Below, one piece after another: positions 1 to 7,623 of a DNA stretch of 54,519 bases (the stretch's first letter is position 1; each line of letters starts with the position of its first letter). The notes beneath the pieces were generated by a model, which made no database searches, was not told the DNA's origin, and saw only the letters and a list, made by a program, of their open reading frames with translations. The position numbers and the translations under genes are program-made. The DNA is from an uncultured Kineothrix sp. (GTDB lineage: Bacteria > Bacillota > Clostridia > Lachnospirales > Lachnospiraceae). The DNA is taken from positions 1 through 54,519 of the forward strand of contig CAJUSR010000026.1 in NCBI GenBank assembly GCA_910588855.1, read 5' to 3'.

Positions 1-110
1 TTTACGGATTTTCAGGGTTGCATTGCTGTTCATTTGCCAAGGTTCGTCTGCATTTCAGGCATTTCTTTGAGAAATACCTTCCGTCTTTACTTTTTCTATA
101 AAAAACGGAA

Positions 111-200
111 CGGAGAAGGAGGGATTTGAACCCTCGCGCCGCTATTAACGACCTGCACCCTTTCCAGGGGTGTCCCTTCAGCCATCTTGGGTACTTCTCC
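111..200 (-). tRNA. tRNA-Ser (anticodon GGA)
   Basis: Read on the minus strand, the acceptor arm GGAGAAG pairs with CTTCTCC, followed by a G discriminator. The anticodon stem CACCC/GGGTG encloses the loop CTGGAAA, which gives anticodon GGA, so it decodes UCC and UCU. A long variable arm (class II tRNA) and a TTC-containing T loop are visible. No 3' CCA is encoded. It lies in tandem with a second serine tRNA about 100 bp upstream and probably shares its promoter. Confidence 0.95.
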
Positions 201-302
201 AAATAAAAGCTGATTTCATTGAGCTTATTATAGTTTTTTATTGAACATCCTGCTATTCTTATATTAGTTGAATAACAAGTTCTGCGGAGAAGGTATCTCC
301 AG

Positions 303-388
303 CGGAGAGGGTGGGATTCGAACCCACGCGCCCTTGCGGACAAACGGTTTTCAAGACCGCCTCGTTATGACCACTTCGATACCCCTCC
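303..388 (-). tRNA. tRNA-Ser (anticodon TGA)
   Basis: The minus strand shows acceptor arm GGAGGGG pairing with CCTCTCC (one G-T pair), discriminator G, and anticodon stem GCGGT/ACCGT around loop CTTGAAA, giving anticodon TGA (decodes UCA and other UCN codons). The long variable arm typical of serine tRNA is present and CCA is not encoded. It is the first gene of a two-tRNA transcription unit. Confidence 0.95.
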
Positions 389-464
389 ATGTTCGCACGC
401 TACTATCTTTTCAAGGGGATTCTGAAATCCATGAGGAAGTGTGTTCCTCAGCAGCGCAAGGATT

Positions 465-493
465 ATTCTAGCAAAAAAGTCGGAATGTGTCAA
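465..493 (-). promoter_or_regulatory. Sigma-70 type promoter of the tRNA-Ser pair
   Basis: On the minus strand a perfect -35 box TTGACA (488-493) and a near-consensus -10 box TAGAAT (465-470) are separated by exactly 17 bp. The tRNA-Ser(TGA) begins about 75 bp downstream. The rest of the 389-626 gap is T-rich and holds nothing else I can name. Confidence 0.8.
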
Positions 494-626
494 CAGCTTT
501 TTTTAATTTTTTTTGGATATTTTTTTCGTCGATTTGGGGAATGCTTTTAATACCCGAATCTTCATAAAAAAGTTCTCAATATTCTACTTTTATGTTAAAA
601 TGGCATCATAGAAGAGGTAATCGGTT

Positions 627-1391
627 ATGGGATTCAAATTAGATGTAGTAATCAATGAAAATTATTCAAAACTAAATACGATTGATATGTATATTTTAAC
701 TTATATCCAAAATAATCTTCATGAGTGTACTTCCCTCAGCATCGCAGAACTGGCAAAAAGGTGCAACGTTTCTACAGCTACTATTTTAAGGATGGCACAG
801 AAACTAAATTTCAGCGGATATAGCGAATTTAAATTTTTCCTCAAAGACGATGAAAAAAAGAATGGCCCGGAAAATATCAACATGACCGAAATATTAAATC
901 AAGATATTTCACAAACCATCAAATTTTTTCAGCAAAACAAGCATATTCTTGAAATCTGCCAAATTATCGACACTGCGGACACTATTTATGCCTTTGGCAC
1001 CGGTCAGGGGCAAAGCCTGATGCTGCAGGAAGCGGCCAGATGTTTTTTTAATGTAAATAAGAAGTTCATTATCGTTCCGTCTTCCACCGAATTAAAAATT
1101 TTAAAAAAATATATGAGCATGCAGGATTTGCTCTTTATCGCTTCCTGGTCTGGGAAAATAGATAAATACAGGGATACTTTGATTAATCTGAGCGTTCTGG
1201 ATATTCCAATCGTGTCCATTACCAGCTTTAATAATAATGAACTTTCTTCTTTATCAAAATATAACCTTTATTTTCAAAGCACCCATGTGGATTTGGATAT
1301 GAATATCAACCGTTCCTCCTATCTTACGCTTCACCTTGTCCTGCATCTGCTATACGATGCATATATTAATTATATTGATAATAAAGAGTAA
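627..1391 (+). CDS. MurR/RpiR family transcriptional regulator
   Basis: This 254-residue protein has the two-domain plan of the RpiR family: an N-terminal helix-turn-helix (about residues 35-72, containing IAELAKRCNVSTATILRMAQ) and a C-terminal SIS sugar-phosphate-binding domain (about 110-245, with the YAFGTGQGQSLMLQEAA stretch). Members sense phosphosugars and control sugar or amino-sugar catabolic operons. The ATG has an AGAGG ribosome-binding site 9 bp upstream. It converges on the PTS operon ending at 1964, so it is the obvious candidate regulator of that operon, although the gene is not divergent from it. The effector is unknown; an amino-sugar or glycosylated-amino-acid phosphate would suit the neighbours. 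Confidence 0.88.
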   Translation: MGFKLDVVINENYSKLNTIDMYILTYIQNNLHECTSLSIAELAKRCNVSTATILRMAQKLNFSGYSEFKFFLKDDEKKNGPENINMTEILNQDISQTIKFFQQNKHILEICQIIDTADTIYAFGTGQGQSLMLQEAARCFFNVNKKFIIVPSSTELKILKKYMSMQDLLFIASWSGKIDKYRDTLINLSVLDIPIVSITSFNNNELSSLSKYNLYFQSTHVDLDMNINRSSYLTLHLVLHLLYDAYINYIDNKE

Positions 1392-1424
1392 ACTATAAAG
1401 CAGATTGTATAAACATATTTAGCA

Positions 1425-1590
1425 GAGGGCTCACATAAGTTGCGGAAAAACTTAATAACTGCGGAAACCGCTGCCGGGCACTATTTCTGCCTTAAGAAAC
1501 ACATCGGCATATTCCGCACGATAGGATGAAACTAATTTATGTGCCATCTACCAAGCGAAACCGCTGGGCAGGGCTTTTGCCCCCATCCCA
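1425..1590. repeat. Degenerate copy of the long palindromic intergenic element
   Basis: The stretch TGTGCCATCTACCAAGCG (about 1541-1558) and the following GGGCAGGGCTTTTGCCCCCA match, with changes, the right arm of the elements at 7216-7476 and 27390-27637. A loose inverted partner (GGCTCACATAAGTT near 1428 against AACTAATTTATGTGCC near 1530) supports a decayed palindrome. It is judged by eye only. Confidence 0.4.
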
Positions 1591-1599
1591 TGATAGGAA

Positions 1600-1639
1600 A
1601 ACCCCTTCCGGCTAACTTATGAGCGTCACCGGAAGGGGT
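1600..1639 (-). terminator. Hairpin, probable terminator of the PTS operon
   Basis: ACCCCTTCCGG (1601-1611) pairs perfectly with CCGGAAGGGGT (1629-1639) around a 17-nt loop. On the minus strand the stem is followed by TTTTCC, so it could end transcription from the PTS operon after it has read through the AT-rich repeat. The plus-strand side, TATAAAATTTTAT, could also serve the RpiR gene. Confidence 0.5.
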
Positions 1640-1725
1640 ATAAAATTTTATCCTGTATCTACTTTGGTACGGAACCTATTCCATTATTAGTGATTATAAT
1701 GCCTAATATAATAGCTAAGATAGTA

Positions 1726-1957
1726 ACTTATATACTATAAAAACTTGTATACATAAAACTTAATGTATTATAAAAACTTGTATACTATAAAACTTAATAT
1801 ACTGTAAAAACTTATATACTATAAAACTTATATACTATAAAACTTAATATACTATAAAAGCTAATATATTATAAAAACTAATATACTATAAGAATTAATA
1901 TAACATAAGAATTAGTATAACATAAAAATCAATATAACATAAAAATTAGTATAATAT
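1726..1957. repeat. AT-rich degenerate tandem repeat (about 14 units of 15-18 bp)
   Basis: Units resembling AACTTATATACTATAAA follow one another without spacers for about 230 bp. They drift gradually from TATACTATAA-type units on the left to AATATAACATAA-type units on the right. It lies directly downstream of the stop codon of the EIIA gene. There is no coding frame across it. The function is unknown; it may be a slipped-strand array. Confidence 0.8.
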
Positions 1958-1963
1958 GGGAAA

Positions 1964-2455
1964 TTATGACAGCGTGCAAACCGTCTGGTCTTTTTTTACT
2001 TCCCCTGCTTCTTCAAAATGTACCGATTTCCCGTTGCTGTTTGAAATAATCAGCATTGTGGACATATCAAACTTTTCACGCAGCTTTTTTAAATCAACCT
2101 GAATTACCGGTTCCCCGGCTGTCACTTTATCTCCCTGCCCTTTCCCTAAGACCTGAAAACCATCCCCTTTTGCGGACACAGTATCAATGCCGATATGGAT
2201 CAAAAGCTCAACGCCGTTTTGCATCGTAACGCCAAACGCATGGCCGGTCGGAAAAAGGACTGACAAAGTTCCGTCTGCGGGAGAACATATCGTTACGGAT
2301 TCCCCTTCATACCGGAAAGCCACACCGTCTCCCAAAATCTTCTGCGAAAATACATCATCCTTTACATCCTCAATTGCAAACATAATGCCGTCTGCCGGCG
2401 CTACAATCTGGTTGTTTTCAGTTCCCGCTGATTTTTTGAAAAAACGAAACATCAT
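1964..2455 (-). CDS. PTS glucose-type EIIA domain protein
   Basis: This 163-residue protein is a free-standing EIIA of the Glc family, which passes phosphate from HPr to an EIIB domain. The two catalytic histidines are visible: H72 in the GHAFGV motif and H87 in LLIHIGIDTV, the phosphorylated residue by homology. The start overlaps the upstream M24 gene by one base (TAATG), implying translational coupling. Two ATGs are adjacent; an AGGAG site sits 4 bp from the first and 7 bp from the second, so the second (MFRFF) may be the real start. It is the last gene of the four-gene PTS operon and presumably supplies phosphate to the EIIBC encoded at the operon's start, which lacks its own EIIA domain. 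Confidence 0.93.
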   Translation of the reverse strand: MMFRFFKKSAGTENNQIVAPADGIMFAIEDVKDDVFSQKILGDGVAFRYEGESVTICSPADGTLSVLFPTGHAFGVTMQNGVELLIHIGIDTVSAKGDGFQVLGKGQGDKVTAGEPVIQVDLKKLREKFDMSTMLIISNSNGKSVHFEEAGEVKKDQTVCTLS

Positions 2456-3873
2456 TATTCTCCTTTCGCCTCGTGCAAATTGGGGCTTAACGCCATTGCC
2501 ATGTTCTTACTTAATAATAACGGGCGCAAATAAGCAACTGTGGAACACATCGGCAGGACATCCGGATGCAGGCGGATATGAAGTTCAGATTCTATATAGT
2601 TTCTTCTTTCCTCAATCCGTTTCCATAATAAAGGAGCTTTTTCCCTGATTTCCTCCCGTAAAGCGGCATCCGCCAAAGCAACCGTGCTTTCCGCGCTGGT
2701 TCCTCCATAGCCATTCACAGAAGGAATAATATCAATCTGGAACAGCATACCGCTTTCCAAAATTTCTTCGCTTCCGTCATAAACCGGTGAGGACATCCAT
2801 TCCTCGTCTGCTGTCAGATGCCCGGGGCATAACGACCAATGATATTCCGCTTTGGGCAGGACGTTCTCTATCAACTGATAAAGTTCATCCCCTTTCATGC
2901 CGCAATGGATTTGCTCCAACCATACCGCATATGCACAAAAGTAAGGTTTCACCACAACATCCACATAGTCCCTGACTTCCACCGGCAATTGGAAAGACTG
3001 TTCTGCCGCATAGCCGGCCCTTGAAGAAAGCCCTCCTTTATATCCTATCGTTAAACTAATCGGGTCTCCCACTTTCACAGTGTTCTCGGTGGGATATAAG
3101 TTAGCTTTGCTGAACCTTTTCCCCGATGCGGCTATCGTAACCACACTGTTCTTCTGTCCGTATGCATTCAACGTATCGCCCAGCTCCATTTCGCTTACGC
3201 CAACTTCCAGACGGTTCATCGCTTTCAGAATACAATCGGAAGCCAAAGCTGCGCCAAACTCATAATGTTCCAATTCGTTCACATTATTGCGGCAGCGGAC
3301 TCCCTTATTGCCTATAAAAATATAAGCCGCATTGAAAACTTCCCCCGTTTCCCCCGCAAGCAGCCGGATTCGGTCTACAATATAGGAAGGAACGTCAAAC
3401 AAATGCCGGTTATCTTCCTGACTGCCTGTAAAGTTCTTCCATCCGACAATACCTATCCGCGCATTCCCGCTGATTCCCGCCTCCTTTAAAATGTCCAAAA
3501 CGCTTTTGCCACCCTCCATCGGCTGGTTAGGCAAGGAAAAGCAAGGCGCATGCACAGGCGTCGCTTTCACCCTTGAAAAAGGAACTTTGTTCAGGTTTTC
3601 GTTCCCCATCACCATGTAATTTTGCCCATTGGAATGAAGGACAAGCAAAGCCTCTTCAAAACGCGGTAGAAAACCGGTCAAATACTCAAAATTGCTGCCA
3701 TGCTCCAAATCAGCATAAATGACAAGCGTGTCAATCTTTTCTTCTTTCATCCGCGCCAAAACTTTTTCATACCGTTCGCTCATCGTTTCGTCGCTGAGAA
3801 GAACAGGGCGTCCACTGCAGTCTTCTTTTGGTTCCGATACTTGTTTATAGACAACATCCTCTAATGTTTTCAT
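2455..3873 (-). CDS. M24 (pita-bread fold) family protein, metal site degenerate
   Basis: The 472-residue product looks like a creatinase/Xaa-Pro aminopeptidase relative: an N-terminal creatinase-like domain (about 30-180) and a C-terminal M24 domain (about 200-420). In active M24 enzymes two aspartates, a histidine and two glutamates bind two metal ions. Here the segment that should carry both aspartates reads LTIGYKGGLSSRAGYA (about 274-289), with no Asp at either place. The His is kept (PGH, H352), the first Glu position is Asp381 (QIDIIP) and the last Glu is kept (E395). It may therefore bind ligand without dinuclear-metal catalysis, or use another chemistry. It sits between an M20 amidohydrolase and EIIA in a PTS operon, suggesting a role with an amino-acid- or amide-containing sugar. 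It could simply be annotated as Xaa-Pro aminopeptidase, but I doubt that activity. Confidence 0.75.
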   Translation of the reverse strand: MKTLEDVVYKQVSEPKEDCSGRPVLLSDETMSERYEKVLARMKEEKIDTLVIYADLEHGSNFEYLTGFLPRFEEALLVLHSNGQNYMVMGNENLNKVPFSRVKATPVHAPCFSLPNQPMEGGKSVLDILKEAGISGNARIGIVGWKNFTGSQEDNRHLFDVPSYIVDRIRLLAGETGEVFNAAYIFIGNKGVRCRNNVNELEHYEFGAALASDCILKAMNRLEVGVSEMELGDTLNAYGQKNSVVTIAASGKRFSKANLYPTENTVKVGDPISLTIGYKGGLSSRAGYAAEQSFQLPVEVRDYVDVVVKPYFCAYAVWLEQIHCGMKGDELYQLIENVLPKAEYHWSLCPGHLTADEEWMSSPVYDGSEEILESGMLFQIDIIPSVNGYGGTSAESTVALADAALREEIREKAPLLWKRIEERRNYIESELHIRLHPDVLPMCSTVAYLRPLLLSKNMAMALSPNLHEAKGE

Positions 3874-3897
3874 TTAAACTCCTTTCATCGGAAAAAT

Positions 3898-5166
3898 TCA
3901 TCCTTCTTTTTTGCTCAATTCCATTACTAAATGAAGCAGTACATCCGCTCCCTTTTTAATGCTTTCATAATCTGTCCATTCTTCCGGGCAGTGCGACACT
4001 CCCCCGTTCCTGCTCGGAACATAAATCATATTCGTATCCACGAAATCCGTCATAATCATTGAATCGTGGCCCGTACCATTGTTAATCAATACATGGCTAT
4101 ATCCTAACTCATCGCAGATACGCTGCATTTTTTTCACGTTATCCCCATTCATTATGCTTGGGCCTGTAGGGTTCGGGTAGTTAATCCTCCGTATCTCCTG
4201 CAGCTCCGTGCGGATGGCGAATTTTTCCCCTGCCTTTTCCAGCAAACCTTCAATCATTTCTTTAAAATCCACATTTTCCACGATTGCCTTGCTGAATGTC
4301 CTGATTTCAATCTTTCCCTCTACATATTCGGGAACAAACTGGTTGGAGTTGGGGGTAATATCCAGCTTTCCGACCATTCCGGTAACATCCGGCCCTAATT
4401 CTTTGATTCTTTCATCAAATTCAGCGATAAAATTCGCTGCTGCTACCAGCGCATCTTTCCTCGTCTTCATGGGCGCGGTAGAATCAGCGGTTGCCCCATA
4501 AAAACGGATGGTATACCGTCCAATCCCTGCTAAATACTCAATCAGGCCGATTTCAACCTTTTCCCGGTCAAGGACAGGGCCCTGTTCCACATGCAATTCA
4601 ATAAAATTTTTAATGGTTTTGGGGTCACGGATTGCTTCCTTTAAGTCAGGATTTAATCCATACTCTTTCATTGCCTCAGCTTTTGTCTGCCCAAAACGGT
4701 TTTTCACCGTATCCAGTTCATGCTGTGTCATGGTACCCATCATCGCCCTTGTATTGGTAACGCCTGTACTCGGACCGAAAGTCTCCCCTTCTTCCGCATT
4801 CATGACAATCAGCTCCAAAGGATAATCATTGACAAACCCATTTTCTGTCAGTATCCTCATGACTTCCAACGCCGACACGGTTCCTGCAACACCGTCAAAA
4901 GCGCCGGCATTCACAACCGAATCATAATGGGAGCCGAACATTACCGCCGGTGCGTCTTTCAACGTTCCTTCTTTCCTCCCAAATAAAGTGCCAAAACTGT
5001 CTTCATGGATATCAATATTCAGTTTTTTCATTTCCTCAATGAAATAATCCTTTGCCAACCGGTCTTCTTTTGAATAAGAAGACCGGGTTACTCCCTTTCC
5101 CGGGGTTGAAGTAAATTTGGCCAAAGTTTCAATGTCATTTTGTATTCGATTTACTTTTGTCTGCAT
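3898..5166 (-). CDS. M20 family Zn-dependent amidohydrolase (hydantoinase/carbamoylase type)
   Basis: This is a metal-dependent amidase of the allantoate amidohydrolase/N-carbamoyl-amino-acid hydrolase branch. The family metal ligands are present in order: GSHYDSV (His), GAFDGVAG (Asp), NAEEGE (Glu pair), ELHVEQG (His) and GGVSHCPEEW (His). The longest frame begins at a TTG at 5181, but the ATG at 5166 (MQTKV) is preceded by GGGGGAAAGAG, so the shorter 422-residue form is preferred. It follows the EIIBC gene and precedes the M24-like gene in the same operon. Family members cleave N-carbamoyl or N-acyl groups from amino acids; an intracellular role in splitting an amide from the transported, phosphorylated sugar conjugate is my inference. 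Exact substrate cannot be read from sequence. Confidence 0.9.
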   Translation of the reverse strand: MQTKVNRIQNDIETLAKFTSTPGKGVTRSSYSKEDRLAKDYFIEEMKKLNIDIHEDSFGTLFGRKEGTLKDAPAVMFGSHYDSVVNAGAFDGVAGTVSALEVMRILTENGFVNDYPLELIVMNAEEGETFGPSTGVTNTRAMMGTMTQHELDTVKNRFGQTKAEAMKEYGLNPDLKEAIRDPKTIKNFIELHVEQGPVLDREKVEIGLIEYLAGIGRYTIRFYGATADSTAPMKTRKDALVAAANFIAEFDERIKELGPDVTGMVGKLDITPNSNQFVPEYVEGKIEIRTFSKAIVENVDFKEMIEGLLEKAGEKFAIRTELQEIRRINYPNPTGPSIMNGDNVKKMQRICDELGYSHVLINNGTGHDSMIMTDFVDTNMIYVPSRNGGVSHCPEEWTDYESIKKGADVLLHLVMELSKKEG

Positions 5167-5185
5167 ATCTCTTTCCCCCAATACT

Positions 5186-6763
5186 TTAATTCGATTTCAC
5201 CGCACGCTTTAACTCAGCAGCCGCCTTTTCGACTTTCGCTCCATAAACAACCTGAAGGTTTTTCTCGTTAATTTTAATAATTCCTAAAGAACCAGTCTTT
5301 TTCAAGCCATTTTCATTAATTACGGAAGTATCCTGAAGGACTAACCTCAACCTGGAAATGCAGTTGTCGATTTCCACAATATTTTCTTTTCCGCCCAATG
5401 CTTCCATAATGCTCTTCCCAAGTTCCGTTACTTCTTCTTCATAACTTACTTCATCGGCTTCATCTTCACGGCCAGGAGTCTTGATATTGAACTTCACAAT
5501 TGCCCATTTAAATACCAGATAGTAAATAACCGCGTAAACTAAACCGATGACCACATTAAGAATCCATTTCGTCTGTGTTCCGCGCAGGACACCGAAAATC
5601 ACCAAATCAATTAAACCGCCGCCGGCATTACCGATACAAACTTCCAGCAATGTATTGATTAAGAAAGACAAACCTGCCATGCATGCATGGAACAGCCACA
5701 GCAACGGGGAAATAAAGAAGAATGAAAATTCAATCGGCTCTGTAATCCCTGTAAAGAAGCTGGTGAGGCCTGCTGCTAAAAGCACACCTTTTACTTTTTT
5801 CTTATTTTTCGGCAATGCCGTCTGGTACATTGCATAACAAGCTGCCGGTAAACCAAATACCATGAACGGGTGAGTTCCCTGCGTTAAGAAACGTGTCGCC
5901 TGACGCATTACGTCCATATCCGCATTCGGGTCCATAAGCAATGCGTTGAAAATATTCAGCGCGCCGGAAATCTGCTCTCCATTAATCATAGCAGCGCCGC
6001 CAATCGGTGTAAACCGGATTAACTGATTCAAAATATGATGCAAGCCGGTAGGAATCAACAACCTTTCCAAGAATCCGTAAATAAATGTTCCAAAAGCGCC
6101 AGCCTGTGACAACAAATCACCAAATCCATTAATTACCATATTGAACAACGGCCAAATCAGGAACATAGCAACCCCTAAGAAAGGAATCGTCACAACTATC
6201 ATAATCGGCACAAAACGTTTGCCGCTAAAGAAGCTAAACGCTGTAGGAAGCTGTGTCGTATGGAATTTATTATGAATCATTGCGCTCCAAAGACCAACGA
6301 TAATACCTCCGAAAATGCTCATGCGGTATGTAAAAATACCCATTACCGTGTCATAAGCCGCATTTTTCTGTGTTGCTTCCAATACGGTTACCCCCTGGGA
6401 TACCAGATAATCCACACTTACGGTTTCCGCCGTAATCCCTTTTAACTGAAGCAGGAAACGGATTGTGGTATGGAACAGCACAAATCCGATAATGGATGCA
6501 AATGTTGCAATTTCTTTATCTTCCCTTGACATACCTTGTGCTACCGACATACAGAACAAAATCGGCAGCAAACCAAACAATCCTCCCGCCAATGCATTAA
6601 TTAAGCTGACAAAATTGTTTACCAGTTCTACGTTCGCCAGTGCATTTCCAAATACATTCGGGTTTTGCAGCGTAGACGCCAATCCCAAGAGCAAACCTGC
6701 TGCGACAATAATTGACAGCGGTCCCATCAATGACTTGCCCAGTTTTTGAATAAATGTTTTCAT
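5186..6763 (-). CDS. PTS transporter EIICB, glucose/maltose/N-acetylglucosamine superfamily
   Basis: This 525-residue membrane protein has an EIIC domain (about 1-415) with many hydrophobic segments and the family motif region GLHHILNQLIRF, then a linker and a C-terminal EIIB domain. The phosphorylated cysteine is C468 in DNCISRLRL. There is no EIIA domain; the distal gene of the operon provides one. It imports and phosphorylates a sugar at the membrane. Within the superfamily it resembles MalX-like or GlvC-like transporters, but the substrate is not decidable. An AGGAGGG site lies 6 bp before the ATG. The gene starts the operon EIICB, M20 amidohydrolase, M24-like, EIIA, driven by the promoter at 6850-6877. 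Confidence 0.93.
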   Translation of the reverse strand: MKTFIQKLGKSLMGPLSIIVAAGLLLGLASTLQNPNVFGNALANVELVNNFVSLINALAGGLFGLLPILFCMSVAQGMSREDKEIATFASIIGFVLFHTTIRFLLQLKGITAETVSVDYLVSQGVTVLEATQKNAAYDTVMGIFTYRMSIFGGIIVGLWSAMIHNKFHTTQLPTAFSFFSGKRFVPIMIVVTIPFLGVAMFLIWPLFNMVINGFGDLLSQAGAFGTFIYGFLERLLIPTGLHHILNQLIRFTPIGGAAMINGEQISGALNIFNALLMDPNADMDVMRQATRFLTQGTHPFMVFGLPAACYAMYQTALPKNKKKVKGVLLAAGLTSFFTGITEPIEFSFFFISPLLWLFHACMAGLSFLINTLLEVCIGNAGGGLIDLVIFGVLRGTQTKWILNVVIGLVYAVIYYLVFKWAIVKFNIKTPGREDEADEVSYEEEVTELGKSIMEALGGKENIVEIDNCISRLRLVLQDTSVINENGLKKTGSLGIIKINEKNLQVVYGAKVEKAAAELKRAVKSN

Positions 6764-6820
6764 TGTTACCCTCCTATACCTTGTCGTTTTTTTGAAATAA
6801 TCCGTTTTTCCATTACATCA

Positions 6821-6830
6821 TGTGCGCACA
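6821..6830. promoter_or_regulatory. Candidate operator palindrome in the PTS leader
   Basis: TGTGCGCACA is a perfect 10-bp palindrome about 20 bp downstream of the -10 box of the PTS operon, a good position for a repressor. The RpiR-type regulator encoded at 627-1391 is the natural candidate. This is inference from position and symmetry only. Confidence 0.35.
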
Positions 6831-6849
6831 ACGATTTACTGGTACGCCC

Positions 6850-6877
6850 ATTATATCATCCGCTCAATTTTTGTAAA
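6850..6877 (-). promoter_or_regulatory. Promoter of the PTS operon
   Basis: On the minus strand TTTACA (6872-6877) and a perfect TATAAT (6850-6855) are spaced by 16 bp. The EIICB start codon is about 85 bp downstream. Confidence 0.65.
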
Positions 6878-6986
6878 TATTTATAAAGTTTTTAGAAAGT
6901 TTATTATTTTTTTAAAAAAAGTTACATTTTGTGAAATTTATTACACACATCCTATTGGCAGATTGTACAAAAAACATTGGACAAGA

Positions 6987-7028
6987 GAGGGTGTTCCTCA
7001 GCCGTTTCATGACTTTTGGAACACCCTC
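6987..7028 (+). terminator. Strong hairpin in the 7-kb intergenic region
   Basis: GAGGGTGTTCC (6987-6997) pairs perfectly with GGAACACCCTC (7018-7028). The plus-strand side continues TTTATATA. No plus-strand gene ends here, so its role may be to insulate the PTS promoter region or it may be part of the repeat cluster. Confidence 0.4.
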
Positions 7029-7034
7029 TTTATA

Positions 7035-7063
7035 TAAAAAAGAATCCTGCAAAGCAGGATTCT
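7035..7063 (-). terminator. Rho-independent terminator, distal copy
   Basis: On the minus strand AGAATCCTGC, a 3-nt loop and GCAGGATTCT are followed by six T. It is nearly identical to the terminator at 7480-7507, and the palindromic element lies between the two copies. Confidence 0.7.
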
Positions 7064-7122
7064 CCGCCTGCGGCGGGTCGCGGCAGCAACATGTTTCCTC
7101 TCCGCCGCAGTGCGATAATTGC

Positions 7123-7222
7123 TTTTTACCATATGGGAAATCCGAAGGAATTTCCTATATGGTAAAAAAGCGTCTTCGACACTTCAATTTATATCCTTCC
7201 GGCGAAGGACTTTCCTATACGG
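7123..7222. repeat. Dispersed hairpin repeat (three consecutive small hairpins)
   Basis: An 18-bp inverted repeat around CCATATGGGAAAT and ATTTCCTATATGG (7124-7166) is followed by GTGTC/GACAC-type and GTCCTTC-type hairpins (GCGTCTTCGAC; CCTTCCGGCGAAGG). The last two recur at 43366-43420 almost unchanged, and the first recurs at 27360-27395. It is non-coding. Confidence 0.7.
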
Positions 7223-7476
7223 ATTCGGGTGTCAAAAGGTCTTCCCGGCAGTGCCGCTTGGCAGATGGCACAAAAAATTTGTGCCGCAAAACTTGTTATG
7301 CTATTTGTGGTATGGAGCATTCCGATGAGCCTCTTAAGGCGAAAATCGTGTTCAGCATTGGCTTCCACGATTTTAGAGTCTCCTCTCCATCGTACAAAAG
7401 CCACTTGCACAATATTCTTTTGTGCCATCTGCCAAGCGGTACTGCAGGGAAGACCTTTTGACACCCGAATCCTATA
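7216..7476. repeat. Long palindromic intergenic element, copy A
   Basis: Arms of about 59 bp face each other: the left arm begins TATACGGATTCGGGTGTCAA and the right arm ends TTGACACCCGAATCCTATA. Between them is a core with a perfect 9-bp stem AAAATCGTG/CACGATTTT (7342-7374) around the loop TTCAGCATTGGCTTC. Copy B at 27390-27637 has the same arms but the core is reversed relative to the shared left flank. There is no transposase gene in it, so it is MITE-like or a structured non-coding element. Confidence 0.8.
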
Positions 7477-7479
7477 AAG

Positions 7480-7507
7480 TAAAAAAGAATCCTGCAAGCA
7501 GGATTCT
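7480..7507 (-). terminator. Rho-independent terminator of the yqeG operon
   Basis: Minus-strand AGAATCCTGC and GCAGGATTCT form a 10-bp stem with a 2-nt gap (larger loop in practice) and are followed by six T. It lies about 115 bp beyond the yqeG stop codon. The remaining DNA up to 7623 holds a short repeat (GCGGCAGTC ... TTGCTCGCGGG) that is seen again near 36750-36805. Confidence 0.75.
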
Positions 7508-7623
7508 CCGCTTTTATATTTAACAACGTCTAACAAAATCTAACAAAAACCTCGCGGCAGTCTTGCTCGCGGGAATAAACAATTGTAAACCTTTCAGCCT
7601 GCCAGACATCCCGGCAATATTTT

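Noticed and set aside
1726..1957. Possible CRISPR array
   Set aside because: Units are adjacent without unique spacers and too short and variable.
6931..7536. Several frames of 69-176 residues across the palindromic element
   Set aside because: They derive from inverted repeats and terminators; similar peptides appear in both directions and in copy B, so they reflect repeat symmetry, not genes.
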